The notes: generated from the letters alone by a model not told the origin. A stretch of DNA of 64,000 nt from Bin87 sp965222895 (GCA_965222895.1 CBDCVB010000001.1:1240001-1304000), one strand, 5' to 3'; shown: positions 42,167-50,893, numbered from the stretch's first letter. Program-made: numbers and translations.

Positions 42167-43390
42167 ATGTCTACTCAGGATCATGCTCAAGATGGCGACG
42201 GCCCTAGTCCTGCCGATTCGGCTGCCGACGACAGCAACCCCACCGGGCATTACCGCTCATCCGCCGCCGAGCAGGTGCAGCAGACGGTGGCAGACCACGA
42301 AGAACCTGTTGCGGCCCCGGAGGACGCCATTCCGGTCGCCGAGGACCCGGTCGCCGCAACTCCCCTGGAACCCAGCGAACGCTACACCTGGATGAAAGAT
42401 ACTCGTCAGTGGGGCGTGCGCGCTCCGGTAACCGCTCATGGGTTGACCATCTCGGCCATCAACATTGGCGTCTACGGTGAAATACCCGACGAGAGCCGGG
42501 AGATGACCCGGATGCCGCGCGGTTCCTTCGCCACGCCCGGCCTGCCGCGACTGGACAACTACTCGGTGAACCGCAAGGAGGAGTTGTGGTCGGATAACTC
42601 GGCGTGGCTTTACGAAGAAGCGATACAACGCCGTTGGGTTGCCATGCAGGACATTCCCTGGGATGAACTTGAGCCGATGCCCGAAGACCTGGAACTGGCC
42701 TGGTGTCAGCTGTGCACCGAACTGGGCCACTACGCCATCGCCGAGACGGACACCATCGGCCAGTGGCTGCACCGAATGAACTATGCCTACATCGAACCCA
42801 AAATGTTCCTCGCCACCCAGGAGTTCGACGCTGGCCGGCATAGTGAGGCGATGCGCCACCGGGCCCTGTCCAACGGCGGCACGCTGGGTCTGGAGTCTCC
42901 GGGCATGATGAGCCGGCGGATGATGGAGACCCGAGCCGGATGGCCGGAAACTGCGGTGCCGCTGTACATGGCCCGCGGCCTGCTGACGATGCTGCTTTAC
43001 CGATTTGGCGCCCACTACGCCACGAATCCGGCTGACCGCAAGATTTTCAGCCTGGGCCTGCAGGACAAGGCGCGCCACCTGGCCTATGGCCAAGGGTTCC
43101 TGAAATTCTCGGTGGCGTTGCAGGGCGCTGATTTTGCCACGTCGCTCCGCCGCACCCTGGGTTCCATCGAGAAGGACATGGCCGGCGAGATGAACGACCC
43201 GGTGCTGTGGGAGGCCATGGCGATCATCGCCGGCGGCTCGGTGTCCGAAATGAAGACTGGCATGAAGGCGGTGCGACGTCTGCGTACTGATTACATCAGG
43301 CAGTACGTGGCACGTCTGCGCTATGTGGGCATTGGCAAGCAGGAAAGCGCGTTGCACCCGGATCTAGCCGCCGTGCTAGACGAAGCTTAA
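42167..43390 (+). CDS. Ferritin-like paralogue with degenerate di-iron site
   Basis: A 407-residue paralogue of the preceding protein: RKEELWSDNSAWLYEEAIQR and DIPWDELEPMPEDLE align with its RDKKEVWGYN and DIPWESLRPLPDDVE. Aligned to the di-iron ligands of its neighbour, every Glu is lost: Ala190 for Glu136, Ala222 (DAGRH) for Glu168, Gly271 for Glu219, and Lys301 (DKARH) for Glu249. Both His are retained (His225, His304). It also has a 70-residue acidic, Pro/Ala-rich N-terminal extension. The likely role is a structural or regulatory subunit, like the beta chains of bacterial multicomponent monooxygenases. It shares the transcription direction and probably the operon of its partner. Confidence 0.75.
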   Translation: MSTQDHAQDGDGPSPADSAADDSNPTGHYRSSAAEQVQQTVADHEEPVAAPEDAIPVAEDPVAATPLEPSERYTWMKDTRQWGVRAPVTAHGLTISAINIGVYGEIPDESREMTRMPRGSFATPGLPRLDNYSVNRKEELWSDNSAWLYEEAIQRRWVAMQDIPWDELEPMPEDLELAWCQLCTELGHYAIAETDTIGQWLHRMNYAYIEPKMFLATQEFDAGRHSEAMRHRALSNGGTLGLESPGMMSRRMMETRAGWPETAVPLYMARGLLTMLLYRFGAHYATNPADRKIFSLGLQDKARHLAYGQGFLKFSVALQGADFATSLRRTLGSIEKDMAGEMNDPVLWEAMAIIAGGSVSEMKTGMKAVRRLRTDYIRQYVARLRYVGIGKQESALHPDLAAVLDEA

Positions 43391-43417
43391 CTGACCGTAG
43401 GCAAGTAGGACGACTGC

Positions 43418-43423
43418 TATAAT
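43418..43423 (+). promoter_or_regulatory. Candidate -10 box before the coiled-coil gene
   Basis: TATAAT 38 bases before ATG 43462. No convincing -35 was found at the proper spacing. Confidence 0.4.
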
Positions 43424-43461
43424 TAACCGAACCGTTGCCCACGCCCGCCGTCGCTGCTGAA

Positions 43462-44166
43462 ATGACCACCATCAACTCCATAGAAGACTTCGCCCGAATC
43501 CTGCGCGAAAACCCCGATTGGGTGGATACCATACGCTCGTTGCTGCTGAGCAAGGAGTTGCTGGCGTTGCCTGAAACCTTCGCCAAGTTCGTCGAAGCTA
43601 ACAATCGGCGATTGGAAAATCTGGAACGGGGCCAGGAAGAGCTGCGGAGCGGGCAGGATGAGTTGCGATTCGGGCAGGATGCCATAATTCAAAGGCTGGA
43701 TGTTTTGGAGAAGGGTCAACAGCGCGTCCTCAACGAGTTGGGCGCCCTCAAAGGCTCCTCCATGTTCCTTGCTGCACGGTTTGAGATACCGGAACTGGTC
43801 TATCGGATGGGCTTCAGGTATCTGCGGACGCTTTCCAAAAACGACCTCTTTCACATGGTCATGGATAACGATACCGATGATATGCCTACGCCGGCGCTCA
43901 GGAGTTTCCGCGAGGCCGACTTCATCATCGAGGTTGCCGACCAAAGCGGTGCAACCAACTATCTCACCGCCGAGGCGTCCTTTACCGTTGACGAACGCGA
44001 CGTAGAGCGAGTTGTCAGGAATGCGGAGTACATAACCCGTTTCACCGGCTCGCCCGGTTGGCCGGTGCTCATGGGGGTGCGCTACGTCAACGAGGTTGCC
44101 AGCGTAATCGACTCAAGCGAGGTTTACTGGTACCAGATTGACGAGAGCGTACTGGCGCCGGAGTAA
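43462..44166 (+). CDS. Coiled-coil protein with PD-(D/E)xK-like C-terminal domain
   Basis: A 234-residue protein. The N-terminal third holds a short helix, then a coiled coil made of repeats such as LERGQEELRSGQDELRFGQD and IIQRLDVLEKGQQRVL. The C-terminal part (READFIIEVADQSGATNYL, then TAEASFTVDERDVERVVRNA) has the spacing of a nuclease-fold core with Asp, Glu and a following Glu-x-Ser strand, as in the large family of coiled-coil/PDDEXK proteins (DUF3782-like) abundant in Chloroflexota and cyanobacteria. Start at ATG 43462 rather than 43435, as the earlier codons lie close to the -10. Function unknown. Confidence 0.65.
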   Translation: MTTINSIEDFARILRENPDWVDTIRSLLLSKELLALPETFAKFVEANNRRLENLERGQEELRSGQDELRFGQDAIIQRLDVLEKGQQRVLNELGALKGSSMFLAARFEIPELVYRMGFRYLRTLSKNDLFHMVMDNDTDDMPTPALRSFREADFIIEVADQSGATNYLTAEASFTVDERDVERVVRNAEYITRFTGSPGWPVLMGVRYVNEVASVIDSSEVYWYQIDESVLAPE

Positions 44167-44397
44167 ATCACAACGCCGTCGTATGGCCGAGCGGCTGGAT
44201 TAGCTATTGTCATCCCCGAAGTCGCTAATCATCCTCACCGAAGAGGTTGAAAAGCCACGAAAAGGTCAGCACATCCCAGATGGTGCCGAAGCAACCCTTG
44301 CCACCGTCATCCCGGCGCCGTTCCGGTGGCTCTCGACGGTTCTGTCTACGCAATGGCGGCTCCCCACGCCGGCTTTCTTGGGACATATTCTTTGCCC
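44167..44397. other. Intergenic region without recognisable gene
   Basis: About 230 bases between two convergent genes. Scattered short frames have no similarity that I recognise and no repeat-family arms are present. Confidence 0.5.
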
Positions 44398-44682
44398 CTA
44401 GTTAACCTGGTCGCAAAGGTCGTCCAGCCCCGCTTTTTTGAGCGCCTCGCGTAACGCGATACGCTCAATGGCGTTTAGGTCGCCCGGCTTTTTCAGTTGC
44501 TCGATGACACTCTCCGGCAGGCCAGCGGCTTCTGCTGCCTCAATGCACGCCGACGGTGCGGCGCTGGTGCAGGCGATCAGGGGCAAAGCCAGCGTAAGCA
44601 ACGCAGCGGCCAGCAGTTTTTGAGGATGCTTAAAGCGCTGTTTTACTCCCTGAAAGCGCGCGCGGGGGGGGGCACTAATCAT
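44398..44682 (-). CDS. Small lipoprotein with poly-C tract near its start
   Basis: A 94-residue protein with a basic N-region (FQGVKQRFKHPQKLL), a hydrophobic run and the lipobox LPLIAC, predicting a lipidated protein of about 57 residues outside the membrane. The mature part (CIEAAEAAGLPESVIEQLKK then PGDLNAIERIALREALKKA) is helical and unrecognised. The ATG at 44682 follows GAGGTGAACC. A nine-base C run (coding strand) occupies codons 4-6, directly after the start, so slippage would switch the protein off. An alternative, in-frame downstream start does not exist before the signal peptide. Confidence 0.65.
   Translation of the reverse strand: MISAPPRARFQGVKQRFKHPQKLLAAALLTLALPLIACTSAAPSACIEAAEAAGLPESVIEQLKKPGDLNAIERIALREALKKAGLDDLCDQVN
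44664..44672. repeat. 9-base poly-G/poly-C tract at the lipoprotein 5' end
   Basis: Nine G on the plus strand, coding for Pro-Pro within MISAPPRAR of the small lipoprotein. The length and position immediately after the start are like those of phase-variable contingency loci. Confidence 0.7.
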
Positions 44683-44742
44683 GGTTCACCTCATCATCCG
44701 TTTTGGATTGCGGTCAGAATAGCAGAAGCTCCCGATGTCCGC

Positions 44743-45780
44743 TCAAGGCCGCAGCAGCAGCTTCCCGAAGAAGTTGGTAGCCTCCATCGCCTGGTGCGCC
44801 TCTGCGGCCTCTGCCAACGGATACACGTGGTGGATGGCCGGGTGGACGACGCCGCGGTTTAGACTGGACACAATTTGGCGCATGTCCTCGCGGGAGCCCA
44901 TGTAGCCGCCGTAAATCTCAATCTGGCGGCTGAACAGGAGGCCGAGGTGCAACTCGGCGCGCAGCCCGCTGGTGGCCCCGCAGATGCAGTAGCGGCCGCC
45001 GGGTCGCAGGGCGCGGAACCCCTGCGCCCACACGTCTGCGCCCACGTGGTCAACCAGCAGGTCAACGCCGGCGCCGCCGGTTATCTCGCGCACCCGCTCG
45101 GTAATGTCTTCCTCGTTGTAGTTGATGACATGGTCGGCGCCGAGATTGCGCGCCAGCTCGGCTTTCTCGGGGGTGCTGGTGGTGGCGATGACGTTGGCGC
45201 CCACGACGTTCTTGAACACCTGAATCGCCGCCGCTCCCACGCCCGCCGAGGCCGAGAAGACCAGGGCGGTTTCCCACGGCCGGAGGGCAGCGCGGCGCAC
45301 CGCCATGTTCCAGACCGGCAGATAAGTCGTCGGCACGGCGGCGGCGGCCTCGAAGGACACCGACTCGTCCAGACGGTAGGCGTTCACCTCCGGCACGGCC
45401 ACCAGCTCGGCGTAGCTGCCGTCCCGCGCGGTGCCGAGGAACCGGCTGCGTCGGCAAAGCTCATCCCGGCCCGACCCGCACCACTGACAAACTCCGCAGG
45501 CAATGCGGGGGTTGACGACCACGCGGTCTCCAACCGACAGCGTGCTCACGTCCGCGCCGGTGGCAACCACCTCGCCGGCGGTATCGCCGCCCAGGATTAG
45601 CGGCGGTGGAAACTCGCGTTCCAGCCCGCGCTGGCCCTGGCGTGTAAAGATGTCCAGGCGGTTCAGCGCGCTGGCCTGCACACTCACGACCACATCGCCG
45701 AGGCCTGGTGAGGGATCGGGGCGGTCGCCGTATTGCAGTACGTCCACGTCGCCGTGGGCTTCAATATAAATGGCCTTCAT
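44743..45780 (-). CDS. Zinc-containing MDR-family alcohol dehydrogenase/quinone oxidoreductase
   Basis: A 345-residue medium-chain dehydrogenase. The N-terminal catalytic domain has ALNRLDIFTRQGQ and GGDTAGEVVATGADV, and the structural-zinc Cys cluster ACGVCQWCGSGRDELC near 98-113. The Rossmann part has FSASAGVGAAAIQVF and the acidic residue after ATTSTPEKAELA. The C-terminus (GLLFSRQIEIYGGYMGSRED) is typical. The catalytic-zinc Cys is replaced by Asn (NRLD) as in quinone oxidoreductase-like members, so reduction of an enone or quinone is as likely as alcohol oxidation. It stands alone between the small lipoprotein and a zinc-ribbon gene. Confidence 0.85.
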   Translation of the reverse strand: MKAIYIEAHGDVDVLQYGDRPDPSPGLGDVVVSVQASALNRLDIFTRQGQRGLEREFPPPLILGGDTAGEVVATGADVSTLSVGDRVVVNPRIACGVCQWCGSGRDELCRRSRFLGTARDGSYAELVAVPEVNAYRLDESVSFEAAAAVPTTYLPVWNMAVRRAALRPWETALVFSASAGVGAAAIQVFKNVVGANVIATTSTPEKAELARNLGADHVINYNEEDITERVREITGGAGVDLLVDHVGADVWAQGFRALRPGGRYCICGATSGLRAELHLGLLFSRQIEIYGGYMGSREDMRQIVSSLNRGVVHPAIHHVYPLAEAAEAHQAMEATNFFGKLLLRP

Positions 45781-45825
45781 CGGTATTGCTGCTCCTGGGT
45801 ATTGCTGCTGCTGGCAAAGTTGCTC

Positions 45826-46053
45826 CTAGGTTGGCGGACGCCGGTTGTCGTAGCAGTCCCGACACAGGAACACCACCGCCAGCGTTTCATCATGGCTGGC
45901 CGCCCGACCGCAGCGCGGAGCGTCGCTTTCGGGCGCCCAGGGCTGGTGGAACGGCCCACCGCACATCTGGCAGGTGGAACGGTGCTGGCCTTCCAACTCC
46001 TCGTTGCACACCACGCAGAATGCCGGGCCGGATACTTGAAAAACGGTAACCAC
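45826..46053 (-). CDS. Small zinc-ribbon protein
   Basis: A 75-residue protein with CVVCNEEL and CQMCGG near the N-terminus and a late CRDCYDNRR, i.e. three CxxC pairs and an RCGRAASHDE segment, enough to bind one or two zinc ions. I place the start at GTG 46053, with GGGAGG 8 bases upstream; the frame extends to 46074. Small zinc-ribbon proteins of this kind are frequent in this window (also 34312 and 63380), but I cannot assign a function. Confidence 0.6.
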   Translation of the reverse strand: MVTVFQVSGPAFCVVCNEELEGQHRSTCQMCGGPFHQPWAPESDAPRCGRAASHDETLAVVFLCRDCYDNRRPPT

Positions 46054-46107
46054 TGCACTACCTCCCAACCACAAATTGCCGTCGCCGGCACGGTTTATAG
46101 CGTTGAA

Positions 46108-47349
46108 TTATTTCGATTGTATTGCCCATTGCCGGGCGAGTTGCTGTTCATCCTGGCGACTGTGCGTCAATCCATCGAGACGCGCCCGCCGCAGGGCACG
46201 CAACGCCTCGCCGACCGCCGGGCCCGGTGGCACTCCCAGGGCCAGCAGGTCGGGGCCGCGCAGCAGGGGCGCAACCTTCCACCATTCCGCCAGATACATC
46301 CCGATTCGATCCGATGCCGTCGCCGGGGCCAGCATCGTTCCCGCCGCCAGCGCGTCGGGCGACAAACCGTCCAGCAGCGCGCACACGTCCGACGGCGCTG
46401 ACCCGTCCGCTGCCAGGTCGGGCAGGCGTTCGGTCAAGGTGGCGGTGTCGCTGATAACGCGCATCCAATCGGATGGAGTGTTGAGCCGAGCGGCCACTGA
46501 TGATCCGGTTGACTCGTGCAGCGGCCAGACCAGCGCCGCCAGCCAGGCCAGCGGTCGGGCCGTCCAGTCGTGCAACCCGCCCAGGTGAGAGGCGCCCAGC
46601 GCCGGATGAGTGGCGGTCAGGACGCCCAACGCTTCCGCCCGCTGCAACGCGGGTAGCGGGGATGTTTCGTGCAGGATGCGATCCAGCTCGTGGCGCAACC
46701 GATCGCCGGATAGCATTGCGATTGCGCCAGCGGCAACGGCGGACTCCAGGTCGCACCGGGTGTCATCGCCCAAGCGAAATGCAAACCGCTGCTCGTATCG
46801 TACCGCGCGGAAGATGCGGGTCGGGTCATCACGAAAACTTTCTCGATGCAACGTGCGGATGATACCGGCGTCAAGGTCGGCCCGCCCGCCGTGAGGGTCA
46901 ACGACCTGCTTCACCTCGCCAGCGAGTGGCAACGCCATTGCGTTGACGGTGAAATCGCGGCGGGCCAGGTCGTCGGCCAGGCTGCCGGCGGTTACCACCG
47001 GCAGAGCGGCCGGCTTCGGGTAGGTTTCGCGCCGGGCGGTTACCAGGTCAACGGTGAATCCGGCGACGGCGACGCTGGCCGTGCCAAATCGCGGATGTAC
47101 GGTGAGGCGTCCGCCGGAGGCATTGGCCAAGCGTCGCGCCAGCTCCGGAGCATCCCCCACTACGGAGATGTCGAGGTCGTTCACCGGCACACCCAGCAGG
47201 AAATCGCGCACTGGCCCGCCCACCAGAAAGGCTGAAATCCCCGCTGCAACGGCCAGCCGCCGCACTGTGTCAAGGACGGCGCGCTGATGGTCAGCGGCAT
47301 TGGCAATACAAACGCTGCCTATCGAATTCTCGGCTATAGTAAGCGCCAA
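46108..47349 (-). CDS. CCA-adding/poly(A) polymerase-family tRNA nucleotidyltransferase
   Basis: A class II nucleotidyltransferase of about 413 residues. The head domain has FLVGGPVRDFLLGVPVNDLD (GG and the DxD metal ligands), LVTARRETYPKPAALP and ARRDFTVNAMAL. The neck has GRADLDAGIIRTLH and FRDDPTRIFRAVRYEQRFAF. The C-terminal body is Ala-rich and divergent. It completes or repairs the CCA 3' end of tRNAs; whether it adds CC, A or CCA cannot be told. The start is uncertain: TTG 47349 has GGAAG 6 bases upstream, and the frame stays open further up to 47478, into the upstream region of the divergent dehydrogenase. Confidence 0.85.
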   Translation of the reverse strand: MALTIAENSIGSVCIANAADHQRAVLDTVRRLAVAAGISAFLVGGPVRDFLLGVPVNDLDISVVGDAPELARRLANASGGRLTVHPRFGTASVAVAGFTVDLVTARRETYPKPAALPVVTAGSLADDLARRDFTVNAMALPLAGEVKQVVDPHGGRADLDAGIIRTLHRESFRDDPTRIFRAVRYEQRFAFRLGDDTRCDLESAVAAGAIAMLSGDRLRHELDRILHETSPLPALQRAEALGVLTATHPALGASHLGGLHDWTARPLAWLAALVWPLHESTGSSVAARLNTPSDWMRVISDTATLTERLPDLAADGSAPSDVCALLDGLSPDALAAGTMLAPATASDRIGMYLAEWWKVAPLLRGPDLLALGVPPGPAVGEALRALRRARLDGLTHSRQDEQQLARQWAIQSK

Positions 47350-47511
47350 AAACTGCTTCCAGGTGGGAAAGGATACGAAAGTGTAGCACCCGTTTTCAGG
47401 CCCGACAAGTGCCCGGCGGTTTTCCGATTGCGTCGTGTATACTCGCCAAAAGGCAAACCCCGGAACGCGAACGTGCATCTAAAAATACTCGATAAGGAGC
47501 AACTGTACAGC

Positions 47512-48465
47512 ATGGAAACGGTAGGATTTATCGGACTGGGCAACATGGGCGGCGGTATGTCCGCCAACATCCAGCGGGCCGGCTACTCGATGGTTGTATA
47601 CGACCTGCGCGAAGAGGCTGCCCGGCCCCTGCTGGAAGGCGGCGCGCGCCTCGCCAACACCCCCGCCGAAGTCGCCGCCGCCAGCGACATCACCTTCACG
47701 TCGCTGCCCGGCCCCTACGAAGTGGAGTCGGTTTCCCTGGGCGCGTCGGGGGTGCTGGAAGGGATTCGCCCGGGCGGCGTCTACATCGACCTGTCCTCCA
47801 GCCGGCCCACGCTCATACGGGAGATTGAACCCCAGTTTCGCGCCAAAGGGGCCTTCGTTCTGGACGCCCCGGTCAGCGGCGGCAAGACGGGTGCGGCGTC
47901 GGGCAACCTGGCGATCATGGTCGGCGGCGACCGCGAGGTATTCGACCGGGTGAAGCCGGTGCTGGACGCCTTCGGCGACAAGGTTTTCTACGCTGGCGAC
48001 ATCGGCGCCGGCAGCGTCGCCAAGCTGGTGCACAACATGATCGGCCACAGCGTGCGCCAGGCCATTGCCGAAGGACTCACCCTGGGCGTCAAGGCCGGTG
48101 TGGAGCCCGAGGCGCTGTGGGAGTGTATACGCCGAGGCTCGCTGGGCAGGATGCGGGTGCTGCACGAAGGACTGGTGCGCACCATGTTCCGGGGCGAGTT
48201 CGAGCCGGCCAGCTTCGCCCTCAACCTGGCCTTCAAGGACATTTCCCTGGCTACTGAACTGGCCCGCGAGTACGACGTGCCGATGCCCATGTCCACCCTA
48301 GCCGAGCAAATCGCCCTGACGGCAATGAACCGAGGCTGGGCCGAGATGGACAGCAGCATCACCGTGCGGTTGCAGGAAGAGCAATCCGGCGTAGCAGTCC
48401 GCGCCCCCCACATCGATCCGGCGCGAGCCGGGCGCTTCATCACCACCCACCCGGATGAGGAGTAG
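47512..48465 (+). CDS. 3-hydroxyisobutyrate dehydrogenase-family protein
   Basis: A 317-residue beta-hydroxyacid dehydrogenase. The cofactor motif is GFIGLGNMGGGM, the substrate-binding motif is DAPVSGGKTGAASGNLAIMV, and the catalytic Lys region is GSVAKLVHNMIGHS. The family oxidises 3-hydroxyisobutyrate, tartronate semialdehyde or related acids with NAD(P). AAGGAG lies upstream, at the long spacing of 12 bases from ATG 47512. Its C-terminal 25 residues (QSGVAVRAPHIDPARAG) extend beyond the usual end. It is divergent from the CCA-adding enzyme gene. Confidence 0.85.
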   Translation: METVGFIGLGNMGGGMSANIQRAGYSMVVYDLREEAARPLLEGGARLANTPAEVAAASDITFTSLPGPYEVESVSLGASGVLEGIRPGGVYIDLSSSRPTLIREIEPQFRAKGAFVLDAPVSGGKTGAASGNLAIMVGGDREVFDRVKPVLDAFGDKVFYAGDIGAGSVAKLVHNMIGHSVRQAIAEGLTLGVKAGVEPEALWECIRRGSLGRMRVLHEGLVRTMFRGEFEPASFALNLAFKDISLATELAREYDVPMPMSTLAEQIALTAMNRGWAEMDSSITVRLQEEQSGVAVRAPHIDPARAGRFITTHPDEE

Positions 48466-48480
48466 GATGGGAGATTAGAT

Positions 48481-50015
48481 ATGCCGAATGGTGGTGAACA
48501 TTACGTGGATGCGGGCCTATGTCCACACTGTAACAGCCCACGCATTCGGATCAGACGCGGCCGACACCGGGAAATGCTATGGCGTTGCCGAAGTTGCAAC
48601 AAGGTTTTCAGAACGTAACTGTTCACGTTTGAGGAGACTGAAACAGTTTGCAGTGGAAATTCCGTGTTTGGTCGCCCCTCCACAGCTAGCCGAATAGTCG
48701 GCAGGTCCCTGCAAGTCTGAACTGTTACTTCAGAACACCATCCGTAGGGACGCTACATTTTCAAGGGCAGGAGCCGAATTTTATATCTCCGTCACAGATA
48801 CGGAGTTTGGAAAATCGTGTACGGCGACGGGGTGGCGCCCGGACGCGTCGGAACGTAATCAAGTGGGTGATTTTCATAGTCGTCGTACTGGTCATTTTGG
48901 CAGTGGCGGGTAGTGTGTTCTGGTGGTTAAATCAGAGCAGCGGCACCGCCAGCAGTGATGCCAGGCAGAATGGGGTGATTAGTGCGCTTGCTCCCAACCT
49001 GCGGCATATTGAGGAAAAGCGGTATATGCTGGAACTTATTAACGCCGAGCGGGCAAAAGCCGGGCTGAACTCAGTGGTGTTGGGCGACAATATCGCGGCA
49101 CAACTCCACGCCGAATCGGGGCTGGAAAACTGCTTTTCATCCCATTGGGGAATCGACGGCCTGAAACCCTATATGCGCTACAGCCTGGCCGGCGGCTACG
49201 AGTCCAACGGCGAAAACGGCCACGGCCTGGATTACTGCATTACCGCATCGGATGGCTTCCGGGTTATTGGCAGCATCGAGCAGGAAATCCGCGAGGCGAT
49301 GGCGGGATGGATGAGCAGTCCCGGCCACCGCCGAAATATCCTTGACCCACCGCACAAAAGGGTCAATATCGGTTTAGCTTGGGATCGCTACGACACGGTA
49401 ATGTATCAGCATTTTGAGGGCGACTACGTTGAATATGATGGGTTGCCAGCCATTGCTAACGGCGTCTTGTCGCTATCCGGCAAGGCGCGAAACGGAGTGC
49501 GGTTCAGCCAAAGGCAGGACTTGGGCGTACAGATTTACTATGACCCTCCGCCGCATACACTGACACCGGGCCAAGTTGCACGGACCTACTGCTACGACGA
49601 CGGACGGCAGGTGGCCGGATTGCGAGAACTGCTGACTGGCGGCTATTCCTGGCCTACGAGCACATTCACTACAACCCACGATCCTTGCCCCAGCCCATAC
49701 GATGTTGCGACGGACGCCCCGGCTCCTCGCTCTCCCAGCGAGGCTGATGAAGCCTGGCAACAGGCTTACGACGCCAGCCAAAGCTTGCAATCTCAATCTA
49801 TTACTGTGCCTTGGATTACTGCATCGGAATGGGCGGTTACCGGCACAACCTTCTTGGTAAAGGTGGACATCAACCAAATCTTGAACCGGCACGGCGATGG
49901 CGTTTATACGCTCATGGTGTGGGGGGAACTCGGCGGCGAGGATGTTGTCATTTCGCAATATTCCTTTTTCCAAGGCGTAACCCCGCCGGACACCTACAAC
50001 CCGGGCGCTCGATAA
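48481..50015 (+). pseudogene. Zinc-ribbon/transmembrane/CAP-domain gene interrupted by MITE-3
   Basis: Reading from ATG 48481 (GGGAGATT upstream) and removing 48615-48736 gives one frame of 470 residues. An N-terminal zinc ribbon (LCPHCNSPRIRIRRG then WRCRSCNKVF) is followed by a basic linker, one membrane helix (WVIFIVVVLVILAVAGSVFW) and an extracellular CAP/SCP domain: MLELINAERAKAGL, HAESGLENCFSSHWGIDGLK, and SPGHRRNILDP. A Ser/Pro-rich and unrecognised C-terminal part follows. As it stands, the zinc-ribbon frame ends at TAA, three bases inside the element. A TTG at 48807 could still express the membrane-CAP part without the ribbon. Confidence 0.8.
48615..48728. mobile_element. MITE-3, 114 bp, IS66-type ends
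   Basis: The ends are GTAACTGTTC (left) and, read inward from the right, GTAACAGTTCAGACTTG. An exact 8-bp duplication TTCAGAAC flanks it (48607-48614 and 48729-48736). The ends and the 8-bp duplication match the IS66 elements at 31425 and 39385, so their transposase is the probable mover. No coding content. Confidence 0.9.
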
Positions 50016-50087
50016 TCGACCGCGCCGCCATCCGCACTGCCACGTCTGGCATAATTGAACCTCAAGCCGGCATGATAAGGAACCAAC

Positions 50088-50477
50088 ATGACCACCAAAG
50101 AAATGACCGCTGATGAACACGCCCAGACTGCGCGTGACTTTCTGACCGCATCTGACCGGGAGTTTGCCGCCGGCGACCACCTGCAAGGCTCGGAAAAACT
50201 CTACGGAGCCGCTACTCAGGCCGTCATCGCCGTCTGCCAGCAACGCGGCTGGCGATACAAAAGCCACCGGGCTATGCAACAAGCAGTAACCGACTTGTCC
50301 CGAGAAAACGGCGACCCTTTCATTGCCGCCGGTTTTTTTGCCGCTGAGCGGTTCCATGAGAATTTCTTCCACGACTATCTGGAGGATTACCAGGTCGAGG
50401 GAAATCGTCCTGTCGTCCATCAATTTGTCGACCGTATGCTGGCGCTCTTGGACAGCGAAGACGCCAACGCTGGGTGA
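50088..50477 (+). CDS. PaREP1-like (HEPN superfamily) protein, tandem copy 1
   Basis: A 129-residue helical protein: HAQTARDFLTASDREFAAGD, then LQGSEKLYGAATQAVIAVCQ and QRGWRYKSHRAM, the GD-x3-Q-x-SEK-x2-GAA and GW...SHR pattern of the PaREP1 family (HEPN superfamily), whose function is not established. The variable C-terminal third ends VVHQFVDRMLALLD. It is the first of three head-to-tail copies separated by 13 bases; a fourth, more diverged copy is at 53294. The ATG has AAGGAACC upstream. The RX4-6H motif of RNase HEPNs is not evident in the expected place, so catalysis is doubtful. Confidence 0.7.
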   Translation: MTTKEMTADEHAQTARDFLTASDREFAAGDHLQGSEKLYGAATQAVIAVCQQRGWRYKSHRAMQQAVTDLSRENGDPFIAAGFFAAERFHENFFHDYLEDYQVEGNRPVVHQFVDRMLALLDSEDANAG

Positions 50478-50490
50478 ACGAGGAGCCACT

Positions 50491-50880
50491 ATGACCACCA
50501 AAGAAATGACCTCCGGGGAACACGCCCAGACTGCGCGTGACTTTCTGACCGCATCTGACCGGGAGTTTGCCGCCGGCGACCACCTGCAAGGTTCGGAAAA
50601 GCTCTACGGAGCCGCTACTCAGGCCGTCATCGCCGTCTGCCAGCAACGCGGCTGGCGATACAAAAGCCACCGGGCCATGAAAAACGCCGTTACCGACTTG
50701 GCTCGGGAATACGGTGATGGCATCATATCCGGAGGGTTTATCGCCGCCGAGCGGTTCCATGAGAATTTCTTTCACGACCATCTGGAAGATTACGAAATGG
50801 AAGCGGACCGGCCGATCGTCCATCAATTTGTCGACCGTTTGCTGGCGCTGCTGGACAGCGAAGACGCCAACGCCGGGTGA
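50491..50880 (+). CDS. PaREP1-like protein, tandem copy 2
   Basis: 129 residues. The first 64 codons or so are almost identical at DNA level to copy 1 (from ACCACCAAAGAAATGACC through AAAAGCCACCGGGC), whereas the C-terminal third differs (LAREYGDGIISGGFIAAERF against LSRENGDPFIAAGFFAAERF). AGGAGCC precedes the ATG. The contrast between a conserved 5' half and a diverged 3' half points to gene conversion of the first half or to diversifying change in the second. Confidence 0.7.
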   Translation: MTTKEMTSGEHAQTARDFLTASDREFAAGDHLQGSEKLYGAATQAVIAVCQQRGWRYKSHRAMKNAVTDLAREYGDGIISGGFIAAERFHENFFHDHLEDYEMEADRPIVHQFVDRLLALLDSEDANAG

Positions 50881-50893
50881 ACGGGGAACCACT

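Noticed and set aside
44207..44401. 64-residue plus-strand frame
   Set aside because: No ribosome site, no similarity and atypical composition; treated as intergenic.
47287..47511. Longer N-terminus of the 3-hydroxyisobutyrate dehydrogenase-like gene
   Set aside because: The Rossmann motif starts at METVGFIGLGNMG (ATG 47512); the upstream codons overlap the divergent CCA-enzyme 5' region.
50714..50893. Extended PaREP1-like fusion starting at 50714
   Set aside because: These codons are the out-of-frame 3' half of copy 2; the true copy 3 start is ATG 50894, with its own ribosome site.
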